Below, piece after piece: positions 1 to 7,377 of a DNA stretch of 34,289 bases. A program made the translations under genes and the position numbers. Location of the stretch: assembly GCA_001512765.1 (NCBI GenBank), contig LFSO01000012.1, positions 7,501 to 41,789 of the forward strand, read 5' to 3'. The stretch comes from Clostridiales bacterium DTU053. Its GTDB lineage: Bacteria; Bacillota; Clostridia; Oscillospirales; Acutalibacteraceae. Position 1 is the stretch's first letter; each line of letters begins with the position of its first letter. The notes under the pieces are model-generated. The model did not search any database. It was not told the origin of the DNA and saw only the letters and a program-made list of their open reading frames with translations.

Positions 1-660
1 AACAGCCCAAGGTCTCTCCCAAAGCTTAGCCTTTCTTAAAAGCCTGTAGCACTGAATAACTGGGATGTGCTGGAACACAAGGGCGGGGATGACCTTTCCG
101 CCGTTCTGCTCTTTAAGAGCAAGAGCTGTTTTCTCATACCATTCTATTTGGTCCTGATGGACAATATCGTATTTTGAAACGCTAATGTCCTCATAATGAT
201 TGTTTGAATCAATGAACCAAAGGTTGAATACAGGCTTGTCGCCTTTACTGGAATATATAAGAAGGTTATAGTTCGCATTGCCTGTTATGTTCGGGTCGGC
301 GTTGTCTATAAGGCAGCCTTCAAGCTCCTTATACATCTCAACCTGCTTGTCGGTGTGGTAACCGTCGTGGTCGTGATTTCCCAAAGCAATCGCATAGGGT
401 ATGCCCCTGTCAATCATGGGCTGAGCGACTCTCCTGATGGCAGCTCTAAAGTCTGCGTAGGGCTCTTCCTTTTCCCTGTTTGTAAAGATGTCGCCAAGGA
501 GAACCACAAGGTCCGGCTTGATTTTATCAAGAGCCGTTTCCATGAGCAGCCTGCCGTCTCTCATCTTTTTCTTAGCAAGGGGAGAGGTGACATCCGCTTT
601 TTCATGAATATCGGTCGCAACCATTATTGTAAACTTGCCGTTTTCATTAAATTTAAGCAT
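1..660 (-). CDS. Dcr2-like calcineurin-type metallophosphoesterase (partial, C-terminus outside window)
   Basis: Two-metal phosphoesterase of the calcineurin fold. The visible 220 residues hold the expected motif order: DIH near residue 18 (the D-x-H metal ligands), LLGDIF near 55, GNHDHD near 95 and a FQHIP motif near 197. The DSNNHY and DQIEWY segments between the last two resemble the Dcr2 subgroup of phosphodiesterases (family knowledge). There is no signal peptide, so it should be cytoplasmic. The ATG at 660 follows a perfect GGAGG (667-671), and a strong promoter lies at 690-718. The gene runs off the left edge, so the total length and C-terminal domain are unknown. The substrate cannot be told. 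A second, different metallophosphoesterase lies at 19263-20894. Confidence 0.85.
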   Translation of the reverse strand, partial: MLKFNENGKFTIMVATDIHEKADVTSPLAKKKMRDGRLLMETALDKIKPDLVVLLGDIFTNREKEEPYADFRAAIRRVAQPMIDRGIPYAIALGNHDHDGYHTDKQVEMYKELEGCLIDNADPNITGNANYNLLIYSSKGDKPVFNLWFIDSNNHYEDISVSKYDIVHQDQIEWYEKTALALKEQNGGKVIPALVFQHIPVIQCYRLLRKAKLWERPWAV

Positions 661-689
661 CGCTAACCTCCGGTCTTTTAATGTCTACT

Positions 690-718
690 ATTATCCTTCA
701 ATTTCACACTTCTGTCAA
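690..718 (-). promoter_or_regulatory. Sigma-A-type promoter for the metallophosphoesterase at 1-660
   Basis: On the minus strand a consensus -35 TTGACA (713-718) is separated by exactly 17 bases from the -10 GATAAT (690-695). The leader to the ATG at 660 is about 25 bases and contains GGAGG. This is one of the best promoter matches in the window. Confidence 0.8.
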
Positions 719-911
719 GTTTCGACGGCAAAAAATGAAGCAACTGAAAAAAGCTCGGCATAGTTTTCATTTGTCAAAAAATGCAAAACATTGAAAGCAG
801 AAAATACTATTGCTTTTTATGGTGTAATATGATAAATTGTTTTTAGTTATTCGGCGCTTATTTAGCTTAATTGCTAATTTTGCCGAAGCATTACATAACG
901 GAGGTATACAT

Positions 912-1763
912 ATGGCGTCATATTGCCCCAAATGCAATTACAAGCTGCGTCTTAGAGACTATAAACCCGAATGTCCACAGTGTGGTGTAAATATTCTGTA
1001 CTATGGCATGGAGGAAAGATTGGCAAGAGAGGCTGACGCTGCCGAGAAGGAGCATGCCGAATTCCAGCCCAAGATTGACAGAGTTAAGGCAGCGGTTTAC
1101 GGCTCAAAGGTTGCGATTGCAAGAATACCGATAATTCTCCTTCCGATATTGGCCCTCCTTTTGCCCCTAGGCAAGGTTTCAATGATGCTTCCCTTCTATG
1201 AAGAGGCTAAAAACACAACCGTTAACCTTATTTCAATAGTAAAGCTTCTTTCAAACTTAAACTTTGACCTTGTGCTCAAGATGGTCAATTCCCCGATATT
1301 CGGCAAGGTGTTTGTGTTCTTCCTGGCATCAATCGTTTGCCTGATACTTTCGCTCCTTGTCATGCTCACAAACCTCATTGTGCTTCCGCTTTCCTGCTCA
1401 CCCAAGGGACTGCCCAGAAACTTTACCCTTGCCGGCATGGGCATAGTATTCTCAAGCCTTTCGGCTGTTTTCTTCCACCTGATGGGCAAAGAGATTACAG
1501 CGGTTGTTCCCGAAGGCGTATACAGTTCATCCCTCAGCTTCGGTATTGCGTTCGTACTGCTTTCATTCGTTGCGATTATCGTAGTAAACGCGCTGTTTAA
1601 GATACTTAAGATTGAAGTAAAGTATACCGATGTCTCCGAGTATTTAAAGCCCTTTGAGGAGAGGCAGAGGGAAAAGGCTGAAAAGGAAGCTGCCGCAAAA
1701 GCCGCAGCAGAAGCCGCTGAGGCACAGGCAGAACCCGCATCCGCAGGCGCAGCCACAGAGTAG
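912..1763 (+). CDS. Zinc-ribbon multi-pass membrane protein of unknown function
   Basis: A 283-residue protein. The N-terminus has two CxxC pairs (CPKC at residues 5-8 and CPQC at about 22-25), a compact zinc ribbon predicted to face the cytoplasm. A charged helix follows, then about four hydrophobic segments (around residues 68-88, 130-158, 170-190 and 210-232). The tail is rich in Ala, Glu and Lys and ends in AGAATE. The start was set at the ATG at 912 because GGAGG at 900-904 is ideally spaced and the zinc ribbon begins at once; the upstream extension to 837 adds residues without a ribosome site. I do not recognise a named family. Zinc-ribbon membrane proteins of this form are common and uncharacterised in Clostridia. 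No convincing promoter was found in 719-899. Confidence 0.75.
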   Translation: MASYCPKCNYKLRLRDYKPECPQCGVNILYYGMEERLAREADAAEKEHAEFQPKIDRVKAAVYGSKVAIARIPIILLPILALLLPLGKVSMMLPFYEEAKNTTVNLISIVKLLSNLNFDLVLKMVNSPIFGKVFVFFLASIVCLILSLLVMLTNLIVLPLSCSPKGLPRNFTLAGMGIVFSSLSAVFFHLMGKEITAVVPEGVYSSSLSFGIAFVLLSFVAIIVVNALFKILKIEVKYTDVSEYLKPFEERQREKAEKEAAAKAAAEAAEAQAEPASAGAATE

Positions 1764-1788
1764 TATTGTTTATTTAAAACAAATAATC

Positions 1789-1847
1789 AACCGACGATGG
1801 AGTCAAAAGTTTGAAAGGACTTTAGACAAATCGTCGGTTATTGTTTT
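1789..1847 (+). terminator. Possible structured terminator after the zinc-ribbon membrane protein
   Basis: Perfect 10-base inverted repeat AACCGACGAT (1789-1798) / ATCGTCGGTT (1830-1839) followed by ATTGTTTT. The loop is 31 bases, longer than usual, and contains a small inner AGTC/GACT pairing (1801-1804 with 1818-1821). It is probably the 3' end of the upstream transcript. The rest of 1848-1930 shows no gene I can support. Confidence 0.5.
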
Positions 1848-1935
1848 GTGAGGGTTTCAGGCAAAAGCTTGAAATTAAGGAAGAAATTCATACCCATCAG
1901 CAAAATAAAAAAGCTGAAACAGCCTGTCAAAAAGC

Positions 1936-1965
1936 TTGTTAATATGCCGCTATATGTGCTATACT
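1936..1965 (+). promoter_or_regulatory. Candidate promoter for the FAD dehydrogenase-pncC unit
   Basis: -35 TTGTTA (1936-1941), an 18-base spacer and -10 TATACT (1960-1965), about 70 bases before the ATG at 2042. A second -10-like hexamer TATAGT lies at 1968-1973 without a matching -35. Confidence 0.55.
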
Positions 1966-2041
1966 GTTATAGTGTGCGGATAAATACGGTCAAATCCGAC
2001 CACAATTGCAATTACTTATTACGGACGGTGTAATTTTTCTC

Positions 2042-3481
2042 ATGGATTCTTATAATGTTGTAGTTATCGGTGCCGGTCCGTCCGGCATATTTACGGCTCT
2101 TGAGCTTTACAAGCATTTCCCGCCTGAGTTCAAGGTTCTTGTTGTTGACGAAGGAATGTCAATATTAAGACGCCGCTGCCCCGCAAGGAGCAAGGGCGTA
2201 TGCGTAAGATGCAACCCCTGCAACATCATGAGCGGATGGGCAGGCGCTGGCGCATTCTCCGACGGAAAGCTTTCTCTCTCCGAAGAAGTCGGCGGCAATC
2301 TTACCGATTACCTCCCCGTTTTTGAGGTCAGAAATCTTATAAAGTATGCCGATTCAATGTACCTTGATTTCGGCGCTCCCAAAACCGTATTCGGACTTAC
2401 CGACAAAAAGGTTGAGGAAATCGCATACGAGTGCAGCCGCCATAACATACAGCTCATTCCCTGCCCCGTAAGGCACATGGGAACAGAGTATTCATACGAA
2501 GTACTTAAAGCAATGTATGAGCACCTTGAGGCGATCGAGGGCTTTACATTCCTTGAAAGCACCCATGCGGACCCGATTATCACCGAGGACGGTCAGATTA
2601 AAGGAATCACTCTTACAAACAAAAAGGGCGAAAAGACCGAGGTTGCCGCGGACTTTGTTGTCGCTGCTCCCGGCAGAGGCGGCGCCGATTGGCTTACAGG
2701 CATCGCAAAGCTCCACAATATCCAGACCAGGAATAACGAGGTGGACATCGGAGTCAGAGTCGAGGTCCCCAATTCCGTCATGGATCATCTTACAAAGCAC
2801 CTTTATGAGGCTAAGATGGTTTATTACTCCGATACATTCGAGAGCAAGGTACGCACCTTCTGCATGAACCCCAGCGGCTTTGTCAGCGAGGAGCATTACA
2901 ACGCGGGCTTTAACAATACCTTTGAGCGCAGCATAGCCGTCGTTAACGGCCACAGCTACGCTGACAAGGACAAGCACAGCGGCAACACAAACTTCGCTAT
3001 GCTTGTTTCCACAAGGTTTACAGAGCCCTTCAATCAGCCGATTGAATACGGCAGATATATCGCCCAGTTGGGCAATATGCTCACCGGCGGCGGCGTAATG
3101 GTTCAGCGCCTCGGAGATTTGCTCCTCGGCAGAAGAACCGACGCTTCAAGACTTAAAAAGTCCACAACTGTTCCCACTCTCACCACAGCCGTGCCCGGCG
3201 ACCTTTCATTCGTTCTGCCCCACAGACACCTCACCAGCATTATTGAGGCATTAAGGGCATTCGACAAGGTCGCTCCAGGACTGTACTCCAAGAATACCCT
3301 GCTTTACGGCGTTGAGGTTAAGTTCTACTCCTCAAAGATTGAGGTAAACAATAAATTTGAAACCTCTGTTAAGAATTTCTATGCCATCGGCGACGGCGCG
3401 GGCATAACCAGAGGACTTATGCAGGCATCCGTCAGCGGCATAGTTGTGGCAAGAGATATTGCCGAAAAACTTAAGAAATAA
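2042..3481 (+). CDS. FAD-dependent dehydrogenase, COG2509 type
   Basis: A 479-residue flavoprotein. An N-terminal Rossmann motif GAGPSGI begins near residue 9 and an E-like acidic end of beta-2 follows (VVDEG). A Cys-rich stretch (RRRCPARS, then GVCVRCNPCNIMSG near residues 57-70) and the FSDGKL segment are typical of the uncharacterised COG2509 dehydrogenases. The C-terminal FAD motif FYAIGDGAG lies near residue 450, followed by the usual Gly/Val-rich closing helix. No signal peptide or membrane segment is present. The ATG at 2042 was chosen because the dinucleotide-binding strand follows directly; a TTG at 2006 would add 12 residues. The ribosome site is weak (GGACGG). pncC follows after 22 bases. 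The physiological substrate of this family is not established. Confidence 0.85.
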   Translation: MDSYNVVVIGAGPSGIFTALELYKHFPPEFKVLVVDEGMSILRRRCPARSKGVCVRCNPCNIMSGWAGAGAFSDGKLSLSEEVGGNLTDYLPVFEVRNLIKYADSMYLDFGAPKTVFGLTDKKVEEIAYECSRHNIQLIPCPVRHMGTEYSYEVLKAMYEHLEAIEGFTFLESTHADPIITEDGQIKGITLTNKKGEKTEVAADFVVAAPGRGGADWLTGIAKLHNIQTRNNEVDIGVRVEVPNSVMDHLTKHLYEAKMVYYSDTFESKVRTFCMNPSGFVSEEHYNAGFNNTFERSIAVVNGHSYADKDKHSGNTNFAMLVSTRFTEPFNQPIEYGRYIAQLGNMLTGGGVMVQRLGDLLLGRRTDASRLKKSTTVPTLTTAVPGDLSFVLPHRHLTSIIEALRAFDKVAPGLYSKNTLLYGVEVKFYSSKIEVNNKFETSVKNFYAIGDGAGITRGLMQASVSGIVVARDIAEKLKK

Positions 3482-3503
3482 CACCAAAAGGGCAGGTAAG
3501 AGC

Positions 3504-3989
3504 ATGACTGTAGACTTAAGGGTTATAGCGCAGCGTCTGACAAGCCTCGGCTTGACGCTAAGTTTAGCCGAGTCATGCACAGGCGGTCTTGTTTCAAAGC
3601 TGATAACCGACATCCCCGGCTCATCAGCCTTCTATAAGTACGGAATCGTCGCCTATTCAAACGACGCAAAGCTGCAGTTTTTAGGCGTAAAGCCAGAAAC
3701 CTTATCTGCCCACGGTGCTGTCAGCCGCGAGACCGCCGAGGAAATGGCCGAAGGCGTAAGGAAAGCCGGCAGTACGGATATCGGCATCGGCATTACGGGA
3801 ATCGCGGGTCCCGGCAGCGACAATACATCAAAGCCCGTAGGTCTGATTTGCATTTCCCTTTCAGCCGAAGGCTATTCGGTCACAAAGGAATTCAGAACCT
3901 CCTTCAGCGGCGATGTTAGAACCGAGAACAGAAACTTTGCCGCCAACGAGGCTCTGAAAATGCTCTCGGAGTTCCTCGAGCAGCTTTAA
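3504..3989 (+). CDS. pncC: Nicotinamide-nucleotide amidohydrolase PncC (CinA C-terminal domain, stand-alone)
   Basis: A 161-residue single-domain CinA-C protein that deamidates NMN to nicotinic acid mononucleotide in pyridine-nucleotide salvage (family knowledge). The signature motifs are intact: SLAESCTGG near residue 20, PGSSAFYKYGIVAYSN near 38-53, FLGV near 60, GAVSRE near 72, and GITGIAGPG near 97-105. The start ATG at 3504 leaves 22 bases after the upstream stop; extending to 3444 would overlap the dehydrogenase without adding conserved sequence. It serves as an internal reference for the degenerate CinA-like protein at 7378-8625, which lacks these motifs. It is probably co-transcribed with the dehydrogenase. 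Confidence 0.9.
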   Translation: MTVDLRVIAQRLTSLGLTLSLAESCTGGLVSKLITDIPGSSAFYKYGIVAYSNDAKLQFLGVKPETLSAHGAVSRETAEEMAEGVRKAGSTDIGIGITGIAGPGSDNTSKPVGLICISLSAEGYSVTKEFRTSFSGDVRTENRNFAANEALKMLSEFLEQL

Positions 3990-4024
3990 CCCCATCACCG
4001 TAACTCCTTTTCATGGTGAAGTTT

Positions 4025-5413
4025 ATGGACGAAAAGATAAATCCCCTTGAGAATAAAAACATAAACGCAGACAATAAGAGCCCCTCAAAACAGCTTGATG
4101 CTGATTTTGACGAGGCTTTGCGTCTTTTGAGCTTTGATATGGACTCTGTGACCGAAAAAAGCTCCGATTCATCTCAGACTGCTGACAAAACGGCCGATTT
4201 TGACGCCTTTTTAGAGAGCGCCAAAAGCGAAATAGAAAAAACAGCCGAGGAGAGCAAGGCTGCCACTCAGGAGATTCTAAACTCCGACGCTGCAGTCGAC
4301 ACACTCCCGTCTTCCCCGTCGGCAGCAGCCCCCCCAGAGTCCGAACCGGCCGCGGCATCGGCAGAAGAAAGTGAAGAAACAGACGAAATATCAAAATACC
4401 TTGACGAGCTTACTCCCGTAACGGACGCTGAGGGAGCGGTCGTCAAGGACAACAGAACCATAAGAAAAGAGCGCACTGTATTCTTTACCTTTGTTATCCT
4501 AACCATACTTATGCTGGCGTTCCTTATTTTCTATATACTTATCGGAAGCAGCGGCAGATACGGCATAGGAATAGATATCGACCCCGATATGCAGAACGCT
4601 GTTTTCGAGGCCCCGCAGGTATTCAAGACATTAAAGCCCAACGAAAAAGAGGGTATTCAGTACCCCGAGGGCATACAGGAAAAGTATAAGCGCCTTTACG
4701 CCGCTCATCAGGATTTTGTCGGCTGGCTCAGAATCCCCGGCACCCCAGTGGATACTCCCATTTATCAGGCAAAAAACAACACCTACTACCTAAAGCGCGA
4801 CCTTGCGGGCAATTACTCAAAGTACGGAACCCCCTTCCTTGATTACACAAACAGAGTTGACAAGCTCAGCAGGAATACCGTCATCTACGGTCACAATTTT
4901 GAGCCGAAGTACGAAAACGACTTAGGCTTTGGCGGCATTGAGCAGTACAAGGATGTGGAGTTCTACAAAAAGCACCCCGTTATCGAGTTCAACACACTTT
5001 ACAAGGACTATAAATGGAAGGTTTTCGCCTGCTTCCTCTCAAACGGCGACCCCAGCGGCGACAATGGCTACCTTTTCAATTATATTGCCACCTCAATGGG
5101 CAATAATAGCTTTTTGAAGTTCATTGACGAGGTTATGCAAAGGAGCTTTATCCAGACAAGCGTGGACATTAAAGAAACGGATAAAATCCTGACAATCTCA
5201 ACCTGCGCCTACGACTTTGACCGCGGTGGCAGACTTGAGGATTTAAGGTGCGTCGTCATGGCAAGATTAGTCAGAGAAGGCGAGAGCGAGGAGGTTGACA
5301 CCTCCAAAGCGGTTCAGCGAACCGATATTAGATATCCCCAGCTTTACTACGATATTTTCGGCGGAACCAATCCTTACAAAAACGCTCTCAAGTGGTACCC
5401 CTCCGCAGACTGA
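4025..5413 (+). CDS. Class B sortase with a long acidic cytoplasmic N-terminal region (first of a tandem pair)
   Basis: Membrane transpeptidase of the sortase B family, 462 residues. Residues 1-150 are acidic, low in hydrophobic residues and rich in Ser/Ala/Glu, with no signal sequence. A single membrane helix lies at about 151-175, so the orientation is N-in. The extracellular catalytic domain has His290 in VIYGHNF, Cys394 in the ISTCAYDF (TLxTC) motif and Arg414 in MARLVR. A C-terminal tail containing NPYKNALKW is shared with the neighbouring sortase. Typical SrtB proteins have only a short N-terminal anchor (family knowledge), so the tail is exceptional. No sorting-signal substrate was seen in the window. 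ATG 4025 was preferred because GGTGAAG precedes it; ATG 4013 is an alternative. It lies 35 bases after pncC. Confidence 0.88.
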   Translation: MDEKINPLENKNINADNKSPSKQLDADFDEALRLLSFDMDSVTEKSSDSSQTADKTADFDAFLESAKSEIEKTAEESKAATQEILNSDAAVDTLPSSPSAAAPPESEPAAASAEESEETDEISKYLDELTPVTDAEGAVVKDNRTIRKERTVFFTFVILTILMLAFLIFYILIGSSGRYGIGIDIDPDMQNAVFEAPQVFKTLKPNEKEGIQYPEGIQEKYKRLYAAHQDFVGWLRIPGTPVDTPIYQAKNNTYYLKRDLAGNYSKYGTPFLDYTNRVDKLSRNTVIYGHNFEPKYENDLGFGGIEQYKDVEFYKKHPVIEFNTLYKDYKWKVFACFLSNGDPSGDNGYLFNYIATSMGNNSFLKFIDEVMQRSFIQTSVDIKETDKILTISTCAYDFDRGGRLEDLRCVVMARLVREGESEEVDTSKAVQRTDIRYPQLYYDIFGGTNPYKNALKWYPSAD

Positions 5414-5474
5414 GTTTTTTCGCAAAGTTTAGAGAATTTGCCACAATTTTTGAGCAAAACAACCAAAAATATAA

Positions 5475-5503
5475 TTGCAAGCGATCGAAATTAAAGGTAT
5501 AAT
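5475..5503 (+). promoter_or_regulatory. Sigma-A-type promoter for the second sortase and downstream genes
   Basis: -35 TTGCAA (5475-5480), 17-base spacer, perfect -10 TATAAT (5498-5503). An overlapping second TATAAT begins at 5503. It lies about 70-90 bases before the sortase start. A weak hairpin GCAAA/TTTGC at 5422-5441 just upstream may end the preceding transcript. Confidence 0.75.
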
Positions 5504-5547
5504 ATAATTTACACAAAGTTCGCAGCCGTTTTTAAGCGGTTTAATGA

Positions 5548-5570
5548 AACTGAAAGCGCCGTTTTCGGTT
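5548..5570 (+). promoter_or_regulatory. Leader hairpin directly before the second sortase
   Basis: AACTGAAA (5548-5555) can pair with TTTCGGTT (5563-5570), eight pairs including one G-T, closing a 7-base loop. It ends right at the first possible start codons (TTG 5569, ATG 5572). Because no ribosome site precedes those codons, the hairpin may instead favour initiation at the TTG at 5590, which follows AGAAGTGAT. Confidence 0.4.
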
Positions 5571-5571
5571 G

Positions 5572-7332
5572 ATGAAAGAAGTGATTTCGTTGTCGGAAAT
5601 GAAAAGCGAAAAAGTAATGCACAACGACAGCCTGCTTGAGCAGGAGATAGAAAATATCCTCAGCTCTCTCAATTTAACGGGAGGGTCTGAAGGTTTTTCG
5701 TCCGAATTCACTGAGCTGCTTGAGCGATACGGTGTTAAAGAAGATATAATTCGCGATGTTCAGGCAATGAGCGCTCACGCCGCGAATTTGCCCGAATCTT
5801 ACACTGATGACAATCTTTACTCCGACGACCTCTCACTTTATCCCGATGTTGAGGAGCCCTATATCCCGCCCCAGCCCGAAGCATACCACCCCGGCGCGGG
5901 CAGGGTCATATATGACGAGGATTATTCTTCAATGGGCAATATCTACATGAAGAAAACTCCTCAGACTCCCTATTACTACGACGAAAACGGCTTCAGAGTT
6001 ATTTACGACGAGGACCTGGTAAACGGCCGCGGCAGCGCCCCAGTTCCCGAAAGAAGAAAGCCCCTCAGCGCAGAAAGCTACATTCATTCAAAAACGGTTA
6101 AAGAACCCGACCTTGAGGGATTTACCGAGATTTATAAAGAACCCGATATAGAAGTAGAAGTATCTGAAAGAGAAACTGAAGTCAGCGGCGCAACCGAAAA
6201 AAACGAAACTCCTTCCGACCTTAATTCCCTTATCGACCCTATTTCAAACGATTGGATAGACTATAACGCCAAGGGCAAAAAGAAGGAGAAGAAAGCACAC
6301 GCCGCAAAGGGCGCCGATTCTTCTGATAACTCAGAAAAAGATACAGAATCAAAAGCGGTAAGGTTCTTTAAGAGCTTTTTACCTTGGAAGGGCGACCCGG
6401 GCAAGGAAATCGCCCGCAAGGTGATTATGCTGGCATCCATCTGCATAATCGTCTATTACAGCATTTACTTTATCAACTATTTCGCCCAGTACTACGGCAG
6501 CATAAACGATATGAAAGACCTTGCCGACCTTGCCACCGAATATGACAACTCAAACGACACTTCTTCCGTTTGGGAAACCATAAGGGCAAAATACCCGAAT
6601 GTAAACTTCCCCGAAAAGCTTAACCCCAAGTGGGCAAATCTCTACGCCATCAATCAGGACTTCGGCGGCTGGATTTCAATCGGCAACACAAACATAGACG
6701 ATATTGTGGTTAAGAGCTCCGACAACAAGGACTACCTCAAAACCAACTTCTACGGCAAGGAGAATAAATACGGCACACTGTTCCTTGACTACAGAAACTT
6801 CAGGAACGGCTTTGAAGAGCTTGACCGCAACACAATAATCCACGGTCACAACATGAAGGACGGACTCAAGTTCGCCCAGCTTGAAAAGTATATGACACCC
6901 GAGGGCTTTGCCGAGTCGCCGATTATCATTTACGAAACACCTTATCAGAAATACTATTGGAAGGTATATGCCGTTATCGTTACAAACGGTCTGCCAAAAG
7001 ACGACAACGGCTATCTGTTCAACTACATCGTTCCTAATTTTACAAGCGACGAAGCATTTATGAAATATATTAAGGCTCTTGACGAGAGAAAGCTCTACGA
7101 CACAGGAGTGGGCATGCTCCCAACGGACAAGATTCTCACCCTCTCAACCTGCAGCTATGAGTTTAAGGAAGCAAGGCTTGCCGTTATAGCAAGGCTTGTC
7201 AGAAACGGCGAGAGCCTGGATGTGGACACCTCCCTTGTCAAGGTAAATCCCAATCCTCGCTATCCTCAGGCATGGTACGACGCCAAAAAGCTGCCCAACC
7301 CCTACAAAGACGCATACAAGTGGCAGCCGTAA
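5572..7332 (+). CDS. Class B sortase with an approximately 280-residue acidic cytoplasmic region (second of a tandem pair)
   Basis: A 586-residue paralogue of the preceding sortase. Residues 1-280 form an acidic, Pro/Tyr-rich cytoplasmic region with a repeated RVIYDED motif (residues 111-117 and 142-148) and a repeated KEPD motif; Lys-rich sequence follows. The membrane helix lies at about 283-305. The catalytic residues are His426 in IIHGHNM, Cys527 in LSTCSYEF and Arg541 in IARLVR. The domain shares DNGYLFNYI and an NPYKDAYKW tail with its neighbour, so the pair looks like a duplication whose tails diverged. The start is uncertain: ATG 5572 lacks a ribosome site, while TTG 5590 has AGAAGTGAT at good spacing and would shorten the protein by six residues. 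It has its own promoter at 5475. Confidence 0.88.
   Translation: MKEVISLSEMKSEKVMHNDSLLEQEIENILSSLNLTGGSEGFSSEFTELLERYGVKEDIIRDVQAMSAHAANLPESYTDDNLYSDDLSLYPDVEEPYIPPQPEAYHPGAGRVIYDEDYSSMGNIYMKKTPQTPYYYDENGFRVIYDEDLVNGRGSAPVPERRKPLSAESYIHSKTVKEPDLEGFTEIYKEPDIEVEVSERETEVSGATEKNETPSDLNSLIDPISNDWIDYNAKGKKKEKKAHAAKGADSSDNSEKDTESKAVRFFKSFLPWKGDPGKEIARKVIMLASICIIVYYSIYFINYFAQYYGSINDMKDLADLATEYDNSNDTSSVWETIRAKYPNVNFPEKLNPKWANLYAINQDFGGWISIGNTNIDDIVVKSSDNKDYLKTNFYGKENKYGTLFLDYRNFRNGFEELDRNTIIHGHNMKDGLKFAQLEKYMTPEGFAESPIIIYETPYQKYYWKVYAVIVTNGLPKDDNGYLFNYIVPNFTSDEAFMKYIKALDERKLYDTGVGMLPTDKILTLSTCSYEFKEARLAVIARLVRNGESLDVDTSLVKVNPNPRYPQAWYDAKKLPNPYKDAYKWQP
5902..6015 (+). repeat. Repeated RVIYDED-coding motif inside the second sortase
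   Basis: The same seven residues, RVIYDED, are encoded at 5902-5922 and 5995-6015 with different synonymous codons, so the repetition is conserved at protein level. Both copies sit in the cytoplasmic tail, with Tyr-rich sequence (TPYYYDENGF) just before the second. This could be a short linear binding motif (inference). Confidence 0.6.
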
Positions 7333-7377
7333 CAGCCGAACCAATTGTTTTCTCTTGACGAAAGGACGCGTTATTTG

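Noticed and set aside
1848..2033. 61-codon basic open frame between the zinc-ribbon gene and the FAD dehydrogenase
   Set aside because: No good ribosome site, it overlaps the candidate promoter at 1936-1965, and its composition is like noncoding AT-rich DNA.
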